A stretch of DNA of 36,605 bases from Syntrophaceae bacterium (GCA_031292235.1 JARLHM010000038.1:1-36605), one strand, 5' to 3'; shown: positions 27,016 through 36,055, counted from the stretch's first letter. Made by a program: numbers and translations. Notes: generated from the letters alone by a model not told the origin.

Positions 27016-28179
27016 TTAACTTCGCACACCAAAAATGTTGTACCCATGAGTTTTATCCGCCAGAGCCATCTCCAACATCTCTATTATATGGTCCGGCGTA
27101 ACGTCTCTACCGCCCAGTCCCGCAATCACATTGTGAATGTTGGGTCGGTTAGATTCATGATACATGATAGCCCTGATCTCGGACGTCACTGGAGCATTGG
27201 CGGCGCCAAAGGAGACGGCCCGATCCAGCACCAACACATCCTTAGCCCCAGCAAGCGCCTTCTTGATATCGTCCACAGGCAAAGGCCTCCAGAGTCTCAA
27301 TTTCACAAGACCTGCTTTCTTGCCTTGATCTCTCATCTGATCGACCGCAAGAGTAGCTGTCTCACAGATCGAACCCATTCCCAGGATTATGGTCTCAGCG
27401 TCTTCGGTCTTGTACATTTCAACGGGCGAGTACTTTCTCCCGGTCAGGTCCGCCAACTCATCCCAACCCTGCTTAATCACTGGGAAAGATTTCAAAAGGG
27501 CGTCATTTTGAGCCATTTTAGCCTCAGTATAAATCTCTGGCATTCCAAACGCGCCCATAGTCACGACCTTGTCAGGGTGCAGTCTGTGAATGGGCTTGAA
27601 TTCAGGAAGGTATTTCTGCGTCATATCCTTGGTCCAGAATTCGATAGGCTCTATAACATGGGTTAGGTTAAAACCGTCTACGTTAATCATCACAGGCAGA
27701 GACACCCTTGCATCCTCGGCAACTCTGAACGCGTGAAAAACGGCGTCATAGACTTCCTGTCCATTTTCACAGAAGACTTGAATCCACCCTGAGTCCCTGA
27801 CCATCATGGTATCGGAATGATCGTTCCAGATTGACAATGGAGAGCTTAGCGCCCTATTCGCCAAAAACATTACTATTGGGAGTCTCATGGAGGAGGCTAT
27901 AAAAACGATCTCAGCCATAAGAGCCAGCCCCTGAGATGATGTCGCAGTGAATGTCCTGGCCCCTGCGGCCGCAGAACCGCAACAAACGCTCATCGCCGAA
28001 TGTTCGGACTCCACAGGCACGAATTCAGCATCAAGACTTCCGGAAGCGCACAATTCTGAAAGATGCTCCACCACGTGAGTTTGGGGGGTTATGGGATAGG
28101 CCGCTACAACATCAACATCACAAAGGCCTACGGCGTCGGCCGCCGCGATTGAAACTTCTACACCTACTTTCCGGCCCAT
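27016..28179 (-). CDS. porA: 2-oxoacid:ferredoxin oxidoreductase, alpha subunit (PorA-like)
   Basis: This 387-residue alpha subunit contains YPITPQT (29-35), VPVESEHSAM and the GARTFTATSSQGLALM segment, which together form part of the TPP and substrate pocket. ATG 28179 has GGAGG ahead of it and follows the porD stop by two bases. An in-frame start 13 codons earlier lies inside porD and is less likely. Its stop is 23 bases before the porB start. The gamma-delta-alpha-beta gene order is the classic four-subunit POR arrangement of archaea and anaerobic bacteria. Confidence 0.93.
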   Translation of the reverse strand: MGRKVGVEVSIAAADAVGLCDVDVVAAYPITPQTHVVEHLSELCASGSLDAEFVPVESEHSAMSVCCGSAAAGARTFTATSSQGLALMAEIVFIASSMRLPIVMFLANRALSSPLSIWNDHSDTMMVRDSGWIQVFCENGQEVYDAVFHAFRVAEDARVSLPVMINVDGFNLTHVIEPIEFWTKDMTQKYLPEFKPIHRLHPDKVVTMGAFGMPEIYTEAKMAQNDALLKSFPVIKQGWDELADLTGRKYSPVEMYKTEDAETIILGMGSICETATLAVDQMRDQGKKAGLVKLRLWRPLPVDDIKKALAGAKDVLVLDRAVSFGAANAPVTSEIRAIMYHESNRPNIHNVIAGLGGRDVTPDHIIEMLEMALADKTHGYNIFGVRS

Positions 28180-28181
28180 CT

Positions 28182-28472
28182 TTAATCCTCCTCCATGGTT
28201 ATGGCGTCGACAGGGCATTCATAAGCACAAATGCCACAACCCTTACAATAGTCGTAATTCCACGTAAAAATATTTTTATCAAAATTCGGTGAAATAGCAG
28301 CGTCCGGACACATTACAAAACATCTCCAACAACGTATGCAAACGTTGCTATCGTATTTGGGTTTTTGCGAACGCCATGTTCCGGTATGATAACAAGAAGC
28401 GTTTCCCGGTTCGGTAATGACGGCGCCAGCGTCTATTTCTCGCCAGCCTATTTGATCCATGGGTTTGGTCAC
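28182..28472 (-). CDS. porD: 2-oxoacid:ferredoxin oxidoreductase, delta (ferredoxin) subunit (PorD-like)
   Basis: This 96-residue subunit has two [4Fe-4S] ferredoxin motifs: Cys 45/48/51/55 (CIRCWRCFVMCP) and Cys 76/79/82/86 (CKGCGICAYECP). They carry electrons from the TPP centre toward external ferredoxin. The longest frame begins at ATG 28496. GTG 28472 has AAGGGAGG with a 5-base spacer, while the ATG has no such site, so the GTG start is preferred. Confidence 0.92.
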   Translation of the reverse strand: MTKPMDQIGWREIDAGAVITEPGNASCYHTGTWRSQKPKYDSNVCIRCWRCFVMCPDAAISPNFDKNIFTWNYDYCKGCGICAYECPVDAITMEED

Positions 28473-28534
28473 AATTGCCTCCCTTACAAGACACATAGAT
28501 ACTGTTCATATTTAATTGTTGAGACCACTATCGA

Positions 28535-29086
28535 TCATTGGTCGAAAATCTTCGTTTCCTGAAAAGCTCTTTTCATAGCTTCAATATTTCTTGCGGCTAT
28601 CTTGCCGAAGCGTTTGTTAAAAGGCTCTATCAAGGAATCTACCGTGACGACGCCTGCGGCCTTGACCAGAGCGCCTACCATAGTAGTGTTTGTTATGGGC
28701 AACCCTATGACTTCCTTTGCGATTTTAGTCGCATCTGTCAACGCCAGCCGCCCTTCGTAAGAAATCTGTTTTCGAATGTTTTCGGGACTCTCTGAAGAGT
28801 TAATAATTAGAATCCCTTCTTTACCCAATCCTTCCGTGGGATTTGCGATTTCAAGCAGTGACGGATCAAGAACAATTACCACATCGGGATTGTAAACCTT
28901 GGACCTCAATTTAATAGGTTTGTCATCCGTACGGGCAAAAGCTATAACCGGCGCTCCTCGACGTTCCGGACCGAAACTTGGGAAAGCTGTTGCAAATTTT
29001 CCAGCGCCAATAGCAGCCTGGGCGACCAACTCTGCGCATGTTACCGCGCCCTGCCCCCCTCTGCCATGAAATCTCATCTCGATCAT
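28535..29086 (-). CDS. porC: 2-oxoacid:ferredoxin oxidoreductase, gamma subunit (PorC-like)
   Basis: This 183-residue gamma subunit starts MIEMRFHGRGGQGAVTCAEL, the glycine-rich family signature, and continues with FGPERRGAPVIAFARTDD. It packs against the alpha subunit and contributes to CoA and TPP binding. AAGGAGA precedes the ATG with a 5-base spacer. The upstream HTH gene ends 12 bases before it, so the two share a transcript. Confidence 0.92.
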   Translation of the reverse strand: MIEMRFHGRGGQGAVTCAELVAQAAIGAGKFATAFPSFGPERRGAPVIAFARTDDKPIKLRSKVYNPDVVIVLDPSLLEIANPTEGLGKEGILIINSSESPENIRKQISYEGRLALTDATKIAKEVIGLPITNTTMVGALVKAAGVVTVDSLIEPFNKRFGKIAARNIEAMKRAFQETKIFDQ

Positions 29087-29098
29087 ACTGTCTCCTTC

Positions 29099-29503
29099 TT
29101 AGTCATACTCCGGATCTCCACGCAGTTGGCCTTCTCTAACATTAGAGTATTTAAACTGCTCATTGAGTATTTCGATACAACTGATGATATTAAGTTTAGC
29201 CTGTGAAAGTTCCAGGATCTCAGAGCTTAATAACTCCTTCTTTTGAAGATGAGCTTCAATCCGCTCGTTTAGTAAATTCAAATGCTTTATGTCGATTTTA
29301 AAGAAATCTTCTTCACCAGCTTCGACGCTCGTTTGGTCGGTTATGGTTTGAATCAATTTCAGGTCCCATTCATCAGCCTTTTTCCAACGGGCGATAGTAG
29401 CGGGATGCACCCCCAGTTTTTTTGCCATTTCCTTGTTTGTAATTCTTCCACGATCTTTCAGAAATGCTTTCTCAGCATTTCTTCGGTCCTGATTCTTTTT
29501 CAT
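29099..29503 (-). CDS. Small HTH protein resembling phage terminase small subunit
   Basis: This 134-residue protein has an N-terminal helix-turn-helix (RITNKEMAKKLGVHPATIARWKKADEWD, about 20-47). The ITNKE..KKLGV...I..WK..DEWD pattern is the one seen at the start of PBSX-type phage terminase small subunits. The rest is charged and helical, probably coiled coil (about 70-110). No large terminase or other phage gene is present. It is the first gene behind a good promoter, 12 bases before porC, so a role as a transcription regulator of the por operon is inferred. Other possibilities are a domesticated phage gene or a general DNA-binding protein. Confidence 0.7.
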   Translation of the reverse strand: MKKNQDRRNAEKAFLKDRGRITNKEMAKKLGVHPATIARWKKADEWDLKLIQTITDQTSVEAGEEDFFKIDIKHLNLLNERIEAHLQKKELLSSEILELSQAKLNIISCIEILNEQFKYSNVREGQLRGDPEYD

Positions 29504-29535
29504 GTTGGTCCCAAAGACATTTTTTCAGACCTAAT

Positions 29536-29564
29536 ATCATATGCCAAATTTTAATTATTATCAA
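29536..29564 (-). promoter_or_regulatory. Sigma70-type promoter of the HTH-por operon
   Basis: On the minus strand, TTGATA (29559-29564), a 17-base AT-rich spacer and TATGAT (29536-29541) match the consensus at five of six bases each. The start of transcription would lie about 25 bases before the HTH gene ATG. This is the best promoter match seen in the window. Confidence 0.65.
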
Positions 29565-29708
29565 AAAATGACCTCTAGTATCAATTTAATATTCTTTTGA
29601 TCCAGGCGTCGCCATGTTCCCAAATTTTTACGTTTTACAATCTTATTGTTTGTTTTTTCCCGTTTTAGGGTTATTGAAAATTGGTGTGGACTATCCATAT
29701 TTTTTTAG

Positions 29709-29750
29709 ATGGCCCCTCAGAAAAACCCCCTGCTGATTAGTTTGGGCCAT
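29709..29750. repeat. Inverted repeat upstream of uvrC
   Basis: ATGGCCC (29709-29715) and GGGCCAT (29744-29750) are a perfect 7-bp inverted repeat with a 28-base loop, about 50 bases before the uvrC start. The long loop makes a stable hairpin doubtful. The rest of 29565-29798 is AT-rich with no recognisable gene. Confidence 0.25.
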
Positions 29751-29798
29751 TCAAGTCGAAATTACGCGCATCATTTTGCATAACATGGTTCAAACCGT

Positions 29799-31625
29799 AT
29801 GCAGGTAGACGAAACCTTTCTTAAAAATCTTCCCACCAGCCCCGGCGTGTACCTCATGGAAGACCGCGATGGCAAAGTTATTTACGTGGGAAAGGCGGCC
29901 AATCTCAGGAACAGGGTCAGAAACTATTTTTCAAAGAGTGGAGATGAACGCCCGAAGGTAAGATTTCTCGTCCAACATATCTCAAGAATTCGGACAATTC
30001 TTACTGAAACAGAAAAGGAATCTCTCCTCCTAGAGAATAACCTTATCAAGGAGTATCGTCCTAAATACAATGTCAATCTGCGCGATGACAAATCTTTTTT
30101 TTCCCTGAGGCTAAATATTGCGCATCCTTATCCGCGCTTGACCTTGATCAGGACCCAGAAAATCAAACCTGACAGCGCCAAATATTTTGGTCCGTACTCT
30201 TCGGCCCGTGACGCAAGGATAACCCTCAACCTAATCCGCATGATCTTCCCTTTAAGACAATGTTCCGACCGGCATATCGCCACAACAAAAAGACCTTGCA
30301 TTAACTGTCAGATGAATCGATGCTTATGTCCATGTACTGGTAATCTGGACCAAAAGGAATACCGCAGAATGGTTGAAAATGTTTCCCTATTCCTTGAAGG
30401 GAAAAACGAAGAGTTGACCAAAGCCCTTAAAAGGGAGATGGAACACGCCTCGGAGAACCTAAGGTTCGAAGAAGCCGCTCGAATCAGAGACAGGCTTTAT
30501 GCGGTCGATCGTACCTTGCAAAAACAGAATGTTTCTTTTTTCCATTTTAAAGATCAGGATGTTTTTGTGGTCCTAGAAGAGCCTGACGACACATACGTTG
30601 TCGAGATATTGTCTCTTAGAAAAGGAAATCTCCTGGCTGAGGAATCCTTCATCGTTAGAAATTCCACAATTGATGAACATGAAGTTCTGAATTCATCAAT
30701 CAAGCAATTCTATTACAACGCCACGTCGGTACCTGCGGAAATTATAGTTCCCAAGAATTTGGAGCGGCAAGAAATAATAGAATCATGGCTATCCGATCTG
30801 AAAGGGTCTAAGGTACGTATCAGGGTGGGCATGCGAGGCCCCAGGGCAAGGCTTATTCAACTAGCGTTAAAAAACGCCCGTGTGTCATTAGAGCGCGAAA
30901 AGCAGAAGAAATCCACGGAAAACGCTTTGGATCGCCTAGCGGCTAAACTAAGATTAGACACTTCTCTTAACTTAATAGAATGTTATGACATATCAAACAT
31001 TAGCGGAGTAGAGCCTGTAGGAGTGAAGGTGGCGTTTCTGGACGGTAGGCCATTGAAGTCAGCGTATAGAAAATTCAAATTACGTGACTTTAAGAATCAG
31101 GATGACCCTGGAATGATTAACCAGGTTATTTCAAGACGTGTCAGCCATTCCGAGGAAGATGTCTTGGGAGATTTGCTGGTCATCGACGGTGGAAAATCTC
31201 AACTCAACGCCGCTGTGGCGGCTTTGAAAGATCTAGCTCCGGAAAGTCGTCCCCCAGTGATTTCTATCGCCAAAGGTCGGGCCCCCGGTGAAAGTGACAA
31301 AATATATGCTTACAACAGAAAGAATCCCCTGTCTCTACCGAATGGCGATGTCAGCCTTTTGGCGATCATGAAGATCCGAGACGAGTCTCACAGATATGCC
31401 CATTCTTTCCACACCAACCGAAGGGTTAAATCAGTGATACGTTCAAACCTCGATGATGTTCCTGGGATTGGCCAAAAGAAGCGAACTCTGCTGCTAAATA
31501 CTTTTGGAAGTCTAAAAGGGGTTTTGCAGGCCACTGATAAGCAGCTCAAAGATGTTTCTGGAATTACTTCAAGGGATGTGGTTAAAATCAGGGAGTATTT
31601 TAGTCAGGTGGACAAGACCGAATAG
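29799..31625 (+). CDS. uvrC: Excinuclease ABC subunit C
   Basis: UvrC makes both incisions in nucleotide excision repair after UvrB has marked the lesion. The 608 residues contain the GIY-YIG nuclease (GVYLM 16-20, IYVGKA 28-33). Four cysteines at 155, 167, 175 and 179 match the cluster cysteines of the E. coli protein. A UVR domain lies near 205-240 (RFEEAARIRDRL), followed by the RNase-H-like second nuclease (ECYDISNISG; VIDGGKSQL). Tandem helix-hairpin-helix motifs (DDVPGIGQKKRTLLL; DVSGITSRDVVKI) close the protein. The length is normal. The ribosome-binding site is weak, but the start agrees with the family. The next gene has its own promoter candidate. Confidence 0.97.
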   Translation: MQVDETFLKNLPTSPGVYLMEDRDGKVIYVGKAANLRNRVRNYFSKSGDERPKVRFLVQHISRIRTILTETEKESLLLENNLIKEYRPKYNVNLRDDKSFFSLRLNIAHPYPRLTLIRTQKIKPDSAKYFGPYSSARDARITLNLIRMIFPLRQCSDRHIATTKRPCINCQMNRCLCPCTGNLDQKEYRRMVENVSLFLEGKNEELTKALKREMEHASENLRFEEAARIRDRLYAVDRTLQKQNVSFFHFKDQDVFVVLEEPDDTYVVEILSLRKGNLLAEESFIVRNSTIDEHEVLNSSIKQFYYNATSVPAEIIVPKNLERQEIIESWLSDLKGSKVRIRVGMRGPRARLIQLALKNARVSLEREKQKKSTENALDRLAAKLRLDTSLNLIECYDISNISGVEPVGVKVAFLDGRPLKSAYRKFKLRDFKNQDDPGMINQVISRRVSHSEEDVLGDLLVIDGGKSQLNAAVAALKDLAPESRPPVISIAKGRAPGESDKIYAYNRKNPLSLPNGDVSLLAIMKIRDESHRYAHSFHTNRRVKSVIRSNLDDVPGIGQKKRTLLLNTFGSLKGVLQATDKQLKDVSGITSRDVVKIREYFSQVDKTE

Positions 31626-31651
31626 TTGGCCCACTGAGCTTTTTCAAAATC

Positions 31652-31680
31652 TTCCCAATTTTCCATTAATGTTTTATTAT
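31652..31680 (+). promoter_or_regulatory. Candidate promoter for the diguanylate cyclase gene
   Basis: TTCCCA (31652-31657), a 17-base spacer and TATTAT (31675-31680) stand in the 105-base gap after uvrC, about 50 bases before the TTG start. The -10 is good and the -35 fair. Confidence 0.35.
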
Positions 31681-31730
31681 TTGCCACGATTTGGAACTTC
31701 AAAGGGCTTCGTTAAGAGGAATCAGACAAA

Positions 31731-32651
31731 TTGAGAATTCTATTAGCTGAAGACGACGTTATAACTCGTCGCCTCCTTGAGGCTCAACTTAAGAACTGGG
31801 GTCATGAACTCGTCGTTTGTTCTGATGGCCAGCAGGCTTGGGAACAAATTAACAAAGAGGGCTCCCCTAAACTGGTAGTGCTCGATTGGATGATGCCTGG
31901 CATGGATGGGCTTACTTTAAGCCGTGAAATTCGTAAACTTGAAACTAAACCTTACACCTACATAATATTGTTAACTGCGAGAAGCAGTAAAGAAGATATT
32001 ATTGATGGCATGGAAGCCGGCGCCGATGACTATATTACCAAACCTTTCGAGCCACAGGAACTTCGCGTCAGGATTCGGGCAGCGACAAGGATTATTCAGT
32101 TGCAAGAAGATCTGTTAAACGCGTTGGAAAAGTCTGAATTTCAGGCTAGTCATGATGCGCTTACCGGTCTATGGAACAGATTCGCGATTCTGGGGATCCT
32201 CCAAAGGGAGTTGGCTAGAGGCCGCCGAGAAATGAATCAGGTTGCGGTTATCATGGCGGATATAGATCACTTCAAGAAAATTAACGATACATATGGGCAC
32301 CTGACTGGTGACGAAGTCTTGAGGCAAACAACGGTTAGGCTGACCCAGTCTCTAAGACCTTACGATGCAGTGGGGAGGTATGGCGGAGAAGAATTTCTTC
32401 TGGTTCTGCCAAGTTGTTCCACTCAGGAAGCATTAAATGTCGCTGAACGATTGAGAGGATCATTTCAGGAAAATCCGATCAATAACGTTGAAGGGTCTTT
32501 CAACGTTTCCCTTAGTTTTGGAGTTGTCATGATAAGTGGAAAATTTAGTCCAGATACTGACGCAATAATCGGTTTGGCGGATGAGGCTCTTTACAAAGCT
32601 AAAAATCTAGGTAGGAATAGGGTTGAATTCGGAGGGGAACTCCATTCTTGA
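31731..32651 (+). CDS. Response regulator with GGDEF output (diguanylate cyclase)
   Basis: This 306-residue protein has a receiver domain (acidic Asp8/Asp9, phospho-acceptor Asp52 in VLDWMMPGMDG, Thr82, Lys104). It is joined by a short helix to a GGDEF domain (about 135-300). The active-site motif is GGEEF (218-222), with metal Asp177 in ADIDHFKKIND, so it should make cyclic di-GMP. RPYD at 209-212, five residues before GGEEF, is an intact inhibitory I-site, which predicts product feedback. The start is TTG 31731 with AAGAGGA about ten bases upstream. No cognate histidine kinase is adjacent. Confidence 0.93.
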   Translation: MRILLAEDDVITRRLLEAQLKNWGHELVVCSDGQQAWEQINKEGSPKLVVLDWMMPGMDGLTLSREIRKLETKPYTYIILLTARSSKEDIIDGMEAGADDYITKPFEPQELRVRIRAATRIIQLQEDLLNALEKSEFQASHDALTGLWNRFAILGILQRELARGRREMNQVAVIMADIDHFKKINDTYGHLTGDEVLRQTTVRLTQSLRPYDAVGRYGGEEFLLVLPSCSTQEALNVAERLRGSFQENPINNVEGSFNVSLSFGVVMISGKFSPDTDAIIGLADEALYKAKNLGRNRVEFGGELHS

Positions 32652-32711
32652 ATTCAATCCCGGCCCACTTCGTCCAGTTATATTTTAAAAAGTATACTAA
32701 ATCCGAAGTTT

Positions 32712-33482
32712 TTACAGACCGTTCACAAATCTTTGTACCGCTGAATTAAAATCATCGGGGCGTTCCATCATGACCAAGTGACCAGCGTTTGGAATTACGA
32801 CCAAACTTGATCTTTTTATCTTGTCAGTCAAAAACTTAGAATATTTTACCGGCGTAAGCATATCTTCTTGCCCAACCACTATAAGGGTAGGAACAGAAAT
32901 TTCATGGATACTGTTCATTACGTCAAAGTGGTCGCACGCTCTCAGATCTCCGTGGATGATCAGGGGGTCTGATTTGCCATATTTTTCTCTCATTGATCGA
33001 CGTAACGAATCTGGGCAGGAAATTGAAAGACAGTTGTCAGCTAACGCTTGCAGCGCCTTGGTGGGTTCCTGAATAAGTCCTTCGAGTAGCGATGGCTGCA
33101 CCCGTAATCTGGCGCCTGAACCTATCAAACCAATTGCGACCAGCCACTGCGGAGGATGAAGGGCTATCCACTGAGTGATGGCGCTACCTAGAGAGCATCC
33201 AATGAGCACAACGCTCTTTAGGCCCACGCTTTCAACAAACATCTCCACCCAATGGGCGTAAATGGAAACTGAATCCTCTCCAGGGGGATCTGACTTGCCA
33301 TGCCCAGGAAGCTCTAAAGCCATAACAGCGCCAGGCATTGTTAGTCCATCAAGCTGGGCCCGCCAATCTTCCCTGTCTCCACCGGAGCCATGTATAAAAA
33401 GCAAAGTTGTCTTGGAAGCGTCAAAGTCAATTGGATTGCTTCCATATCCAATTCGTCTGTCTTGTATGATTAATTCAGGCAT
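32712..33482 (-). CDS. Alpha/beta hydrolase
   Basis: This 256-residue hydrolase has an oxyanion-hole HGSGG motif (about 31-35), the nucleophile elbow GCSLGS with Ser near residue 97, a likely acid Asp in VVGQEDMLTPV, and the catalytic His in NAGHLVMMERP. The substrate (ester, lactone or similar) is unknown. ATG 33482 is used; a TTG two codons earlier has no better ribosome-binding site. It follows glgC by 82 bases on the same strand and converges on the diguanylate cyclase gene with a 60-base gap. Confidence 0.88.
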   Translation of the reverse strand: MPELIIQDRRIGYGSNPIDFDASKTTLLFIHGSGGDREDWRAQLDGLTMPGAVMALELPGHGKSDPPGEDSVSIYAHWVEMFVESVGLKSVVLIGCSLGSAITQWIALHPPQWLVAIGLIGSGARLRVQPSLLEGLIQEPTKALQALADNCLSISCPDSLRRSMREKYGKSDPLIIHGDLRACDHFDVMNSIHEISVPTLIVVGQEDMLTPVKYSKFLTDKIKRSSLVVIPNAGHLVMMERPDDFNSAVQRFVNGL

Positions 33483-33564
33483 ATCCAACTTTCCGGAACC
33501 CTTTGACTATTTTACTACGATTCTATCATTGGACTGTCCATTCATGAGCTTATAACGCATGAGA

Positions 33565-34809
33565 TCAGTCGAGACTCATACCTTTTGGGACCACCACTAC
33601 CCCATCTGGCGAAATGGTAAAACGCTGTCGATCCAGCTCATGGTCATAGCCAATCATACATCCATCGGGAACATAAACCTCATGATCAATAATGGCCTTT
33701 TTCACTTTAGCGTCTTTGCCTATCCGGCATTTGTCCAACAGAACTGAATCTTCTATCATACTGCCTTGCTCAACAACTACACCATGAGAAAGCGCCGATC
33801 GGACAATTTTTGCTCCCGAAACTATGCAACCGCCTGATATTATGCAGTTTACTGTCTGCACCTCTCCGTGAACGCAAGAGCTAGTCGCCTGAGACGCCAC
33901 TATCTTCGCCGGGGGGACCTGTTCCTGGTACGTCCTTATGGGCCAACCCTGATCGTAAAGGTTGCATAATGGGGACTCCGAACAGAGATCCATGTTTGCC
34001 TGCCAATATGCGTCCAATGTTCCTATATCGCGCCAATAAGCTCCGGATTCGTTATTTGCTTCTCTAAAACTGTGTACATAGACTTTGTTTGATTTTATCA
34101 TTTTATGAACTATGTCTTTCCCAAAATCATGAGAAGACATGGGATCCTTGACATCCCCCATTACATTTTTTACCAAAGCTTCGGTATTAAAAATGTAGAC
34201 TCCCATAGATACAAAAGACTTATCAGATTTCCCCGGAATAGCTTTTGGGTTGTCAGGTTTCTCATCCCAGTCCGTAATACGAAAATCATCATCACAACCA
34301 ATGACGCCAAAGGCCTTGGCTTCATCCCGTGGGGCTTCAACCCCGGCCACCGTAAGATCAGCCCCCTTTTCTATGTGAAACGCCAACATGTCATTATAAT
34401 TCATTTTGTAAACGTGGTCGCCGGAAAGAATTAATACCCGCTTGGGACGTTCTCTCTGAAGGATATAGATATTCTGGTAAACGCTATCCGCTGTTCCCCT
34501 ATACCAACGGTCGACGTTTCTTTGTTGAGGAGGAACACACTCGATGAATTCTCCCAATTCGTGGTTGAAAATGTTCCAGCCCAATCGGATGTGACGATCC
34601 AACGAAACGGAGCGGTATTGGGTGAGGACATAAATTCTTCTTATGTCCGAATTCAGGCAGTTCGACAGAGTAAAATCCACTATCCTGTATATTCCGCCGA
34701 ATCTGACTGACGGTTTGGCCCTAGCCTTGGTCAAAGGGTAAAGACGTTCTCCCTTTCCACCAGCCATGAGTATACACAGAGTGCCCTTCATTTCATTTTT
34801 CAGATTCAT
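33565..34809 (-). CDS. glgC: Glucose-1-phosphate adenylyltransferase
   Basis: GlgC makes ADP-glucose from glucose-1-phosphate and ATP, the committed step of bacterial glycogen synthesis, and is usually under allosteric control. The 414 residues have LMAGGKGERLYPLTKARAKP (14-33), RIVDFTLSNCLNS, SGDHVYKM (129-136) and a C-terminal left-handed beta-helix (IISGGCIVSGAKIVRSALSHG). The length is normal for the family. The ATG overlaps the stop of the upstream receiver gene in ATGA, so translation is coupled. Other glycogen genes are not in the window. Confidence 0.95.
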   Translation of the reverse strand: MNLKNEMKGTLCILMAGGKGERLYPLTKARAKPSVRFGGIYRIVDFTLSNCLNSDIRRIYVLTQYRSVSLDRHIRLGWNIFNHELGEFIECVPPQQRNVDRWYRGTADSVYQNIYILQRERPKRVLILSGDHVYKMNYNDMLAFHIEKGADLTVAGVEAPRDEAKAFGVIGCDDDFRITDWDEKPDNPKAIPGKSDKSFVSMGVYIFNTEALVKNVMGDVKDPMSSHDFGKDIVHKMIKSNKVYVHSFREANNESGAYWRDIGTLDAYWQANMDLCSESPLCNLYDQGWPIRTYQEQVPPAKIVASQATSSCVHGEVQTVNCIISGGCIVSGAKIVRSALSHGVVVEQGSMIEDSVLLDKCRIGKDAKVKKAIIDHEVYVPDGCMIGYDHELDRQRFTISPDGVVVVPKGMSLD

Positions 34810-35159
34810 TTGCGAAGCAACCTTTTGATTTCGGCCTTCAGTTTGGATGTGTCAGATGATTTCACTACGTACGCGTCAGCTCCCCATGTCGTAAAATCGT
34901 CCTTGTAATGACTGTAAGCGGTGTTGAGTATAATAGGGATCCCCTTGTCCTTGCCCAGGAGCTTTTCCAGGGTCTCAATCCCATCCATTCCGGGCATTTG
35001 AATATCCAAGACAATTAAATCGGGGGGCGCGCCATCCACCTGTTTCAGAGCATCCTTGCCCGAGTGGGCAAGAGTAACCGAATAGCCCTCCTCTTCGAGT
35101 TCCATTTTATAAAGCTCACAGATATGTTTTTCGTCGTCAACAACAAGGATACGTTTCAT
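34806..35159 (-). CDS. Receiver-only response regulator
   Basis: This 117-residue CheY-like receiver starts MKRILVVDDEKHICELYKMEL. It has Asp8/Asp9, phospho-acceptor Asp52 in VLDIQMPGMDG, Thr80 and Lys100 (YVVKSSD). No output domain follows. ATG 35159 has GAGGCG before it and matches the family start; 16 further in-frame codons upstream are not used. Its TGA overlaps the glgC start (ATGA). No histidine kinase is adjacent. A protein-protein signalling role, possibly connected with glycogen synthesis, is inferred from the coupling alone. Confidence 0.9.
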   Translation of the reverse strand: MKRILVVDDEKHICELYKMELEEEGYSVTLAHSGKDALKQVDGAPPDLIVLDIQMPGMDGIETLEKLLGKDKGIPIILNTAYSHYKDDFTTWGADAYVVKSSDTSKLKAEIKRLLRK

Positions 35160-35222
35160 CTTTCGCCTCACGCTCAAATTTGTATTACGGACATGAGCAT
35201 CTCGCATGAAACAACTTATTAA

Positions 35223-35906
35223 TCATTGCGAATCTTGCGTTACGGATTTTCTCACATCATTCCTCATTTTTTCAGACAATTCATTTGCCCCTTGTTTTAG
35301 GGCTTTTACCAAGGATTCCGGACTCGTGTCCACGCTTCTAATTTCTATGACGTAATCCTTTTTCATCAATTGGTTCTTTCCAACCGATTTAGGCTCAAAA
35401 TCTATTAACTTAACTTCCACCTCTATTAAACCCGAACCTTTGGCCTTATTCACGACTCCCTCGAATTTCTTGATTGCTCCTTCCATCGCATATTTGTAGG
35501 GAACATTACTCGTTTGATCAACAGCCTTTTGAAAAGCCCCTGAAGACTCCAAGTCCCTGATCGCCAACGCTGTCAGCATTGCTGACGGATCTTGAGCCCA
35601 AGCATGGCCGCTAACAACTTTAGTCTTAGAATCCTGGTCCGAAATAAGAAGATAATGTGTGTCAACAGAAGAATCCATTAAAAAACGATATACCATTATA
35701 GTCTCAGGAATGGTTGATTCGTTGGTCGGTTTGGGGGCTGGATAATTTATGGCGTGAAATACGACAGCGTCCTTACTCCACAATGCGCAACCGTAAAACG
35801 GGACTATAAAAGTAAACAGTAAAAGAACTGGCCATTTCCTGTTAGTGCGGAAATTTGAGAAATATTGTTTTAGCCCAAGTTTTTGTTCCGGCCAAGATTG
35901 AACCAT
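35223..35906 (-). CDS. Probable ABC-type transport auxiliary lipoprotein
   Basis: This 227-residue protein has an N-terminal hydrophobic segment (about 26-38) ending in PFYGC, an acceptable lipobox with Cys40. The mature part (VFHAINYPAPKP...MVYRFLMDSS...; later DLESSGAFQKAV) resembles the auxiliary lipoproteins (PqiC/YmbA-like, PF03886) of MCE-type lipid transport systems. The neighbouring upstream gene on the same strand looks like the C-terminus of an MCE protein, which supports this. The family call is from pattern recognition and context. A GTG two codons upstream is an alternative start, and neither has a clear ribosome-binding site. Confidence 0.7.
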   Translation of the reverse strand: MVQSWPEQKLGLKQYFSNFRTNRKWPVLLLFTFIVPFYGCALWSKDAVVFHAINYPAPKPTNESTIPETIMVYRFLMDSSVDTHYLLISDQDSKTKVVSGHAWAQDPSAMLTALAIRDLESSGAFQKAVDQTSNVPYKYAMEGAIKKFEGVVNKAKGSGLIEVEVKLIDFEPKSVGKNQLMKKDYVIEIRSVDTSPESLVKALKQGANELSEKMRNDVRKSVTQDSQ

Positions 35907-36055
35907 ACACACAGGCTAGCCGAGCAAGAAAAAAAAGTCACCTGCTAAAAATGTTTGAACTGTCACTGTTTTTGAAACTTAACGCGTTATAAGAAATTTA
36001 TTTTAATATACTTTTGTTGACTTCGCAATTAATGGGGAATCAAAACGCGGTCCCT

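Noticed and set aside
29099-29503. A prophage remnant, suggested by the terminase-like HTH gene.
   Set aside because: No other phage, integrase or attachment-site sequence is seen within the window, and the gene is tightly placed in the por operon.
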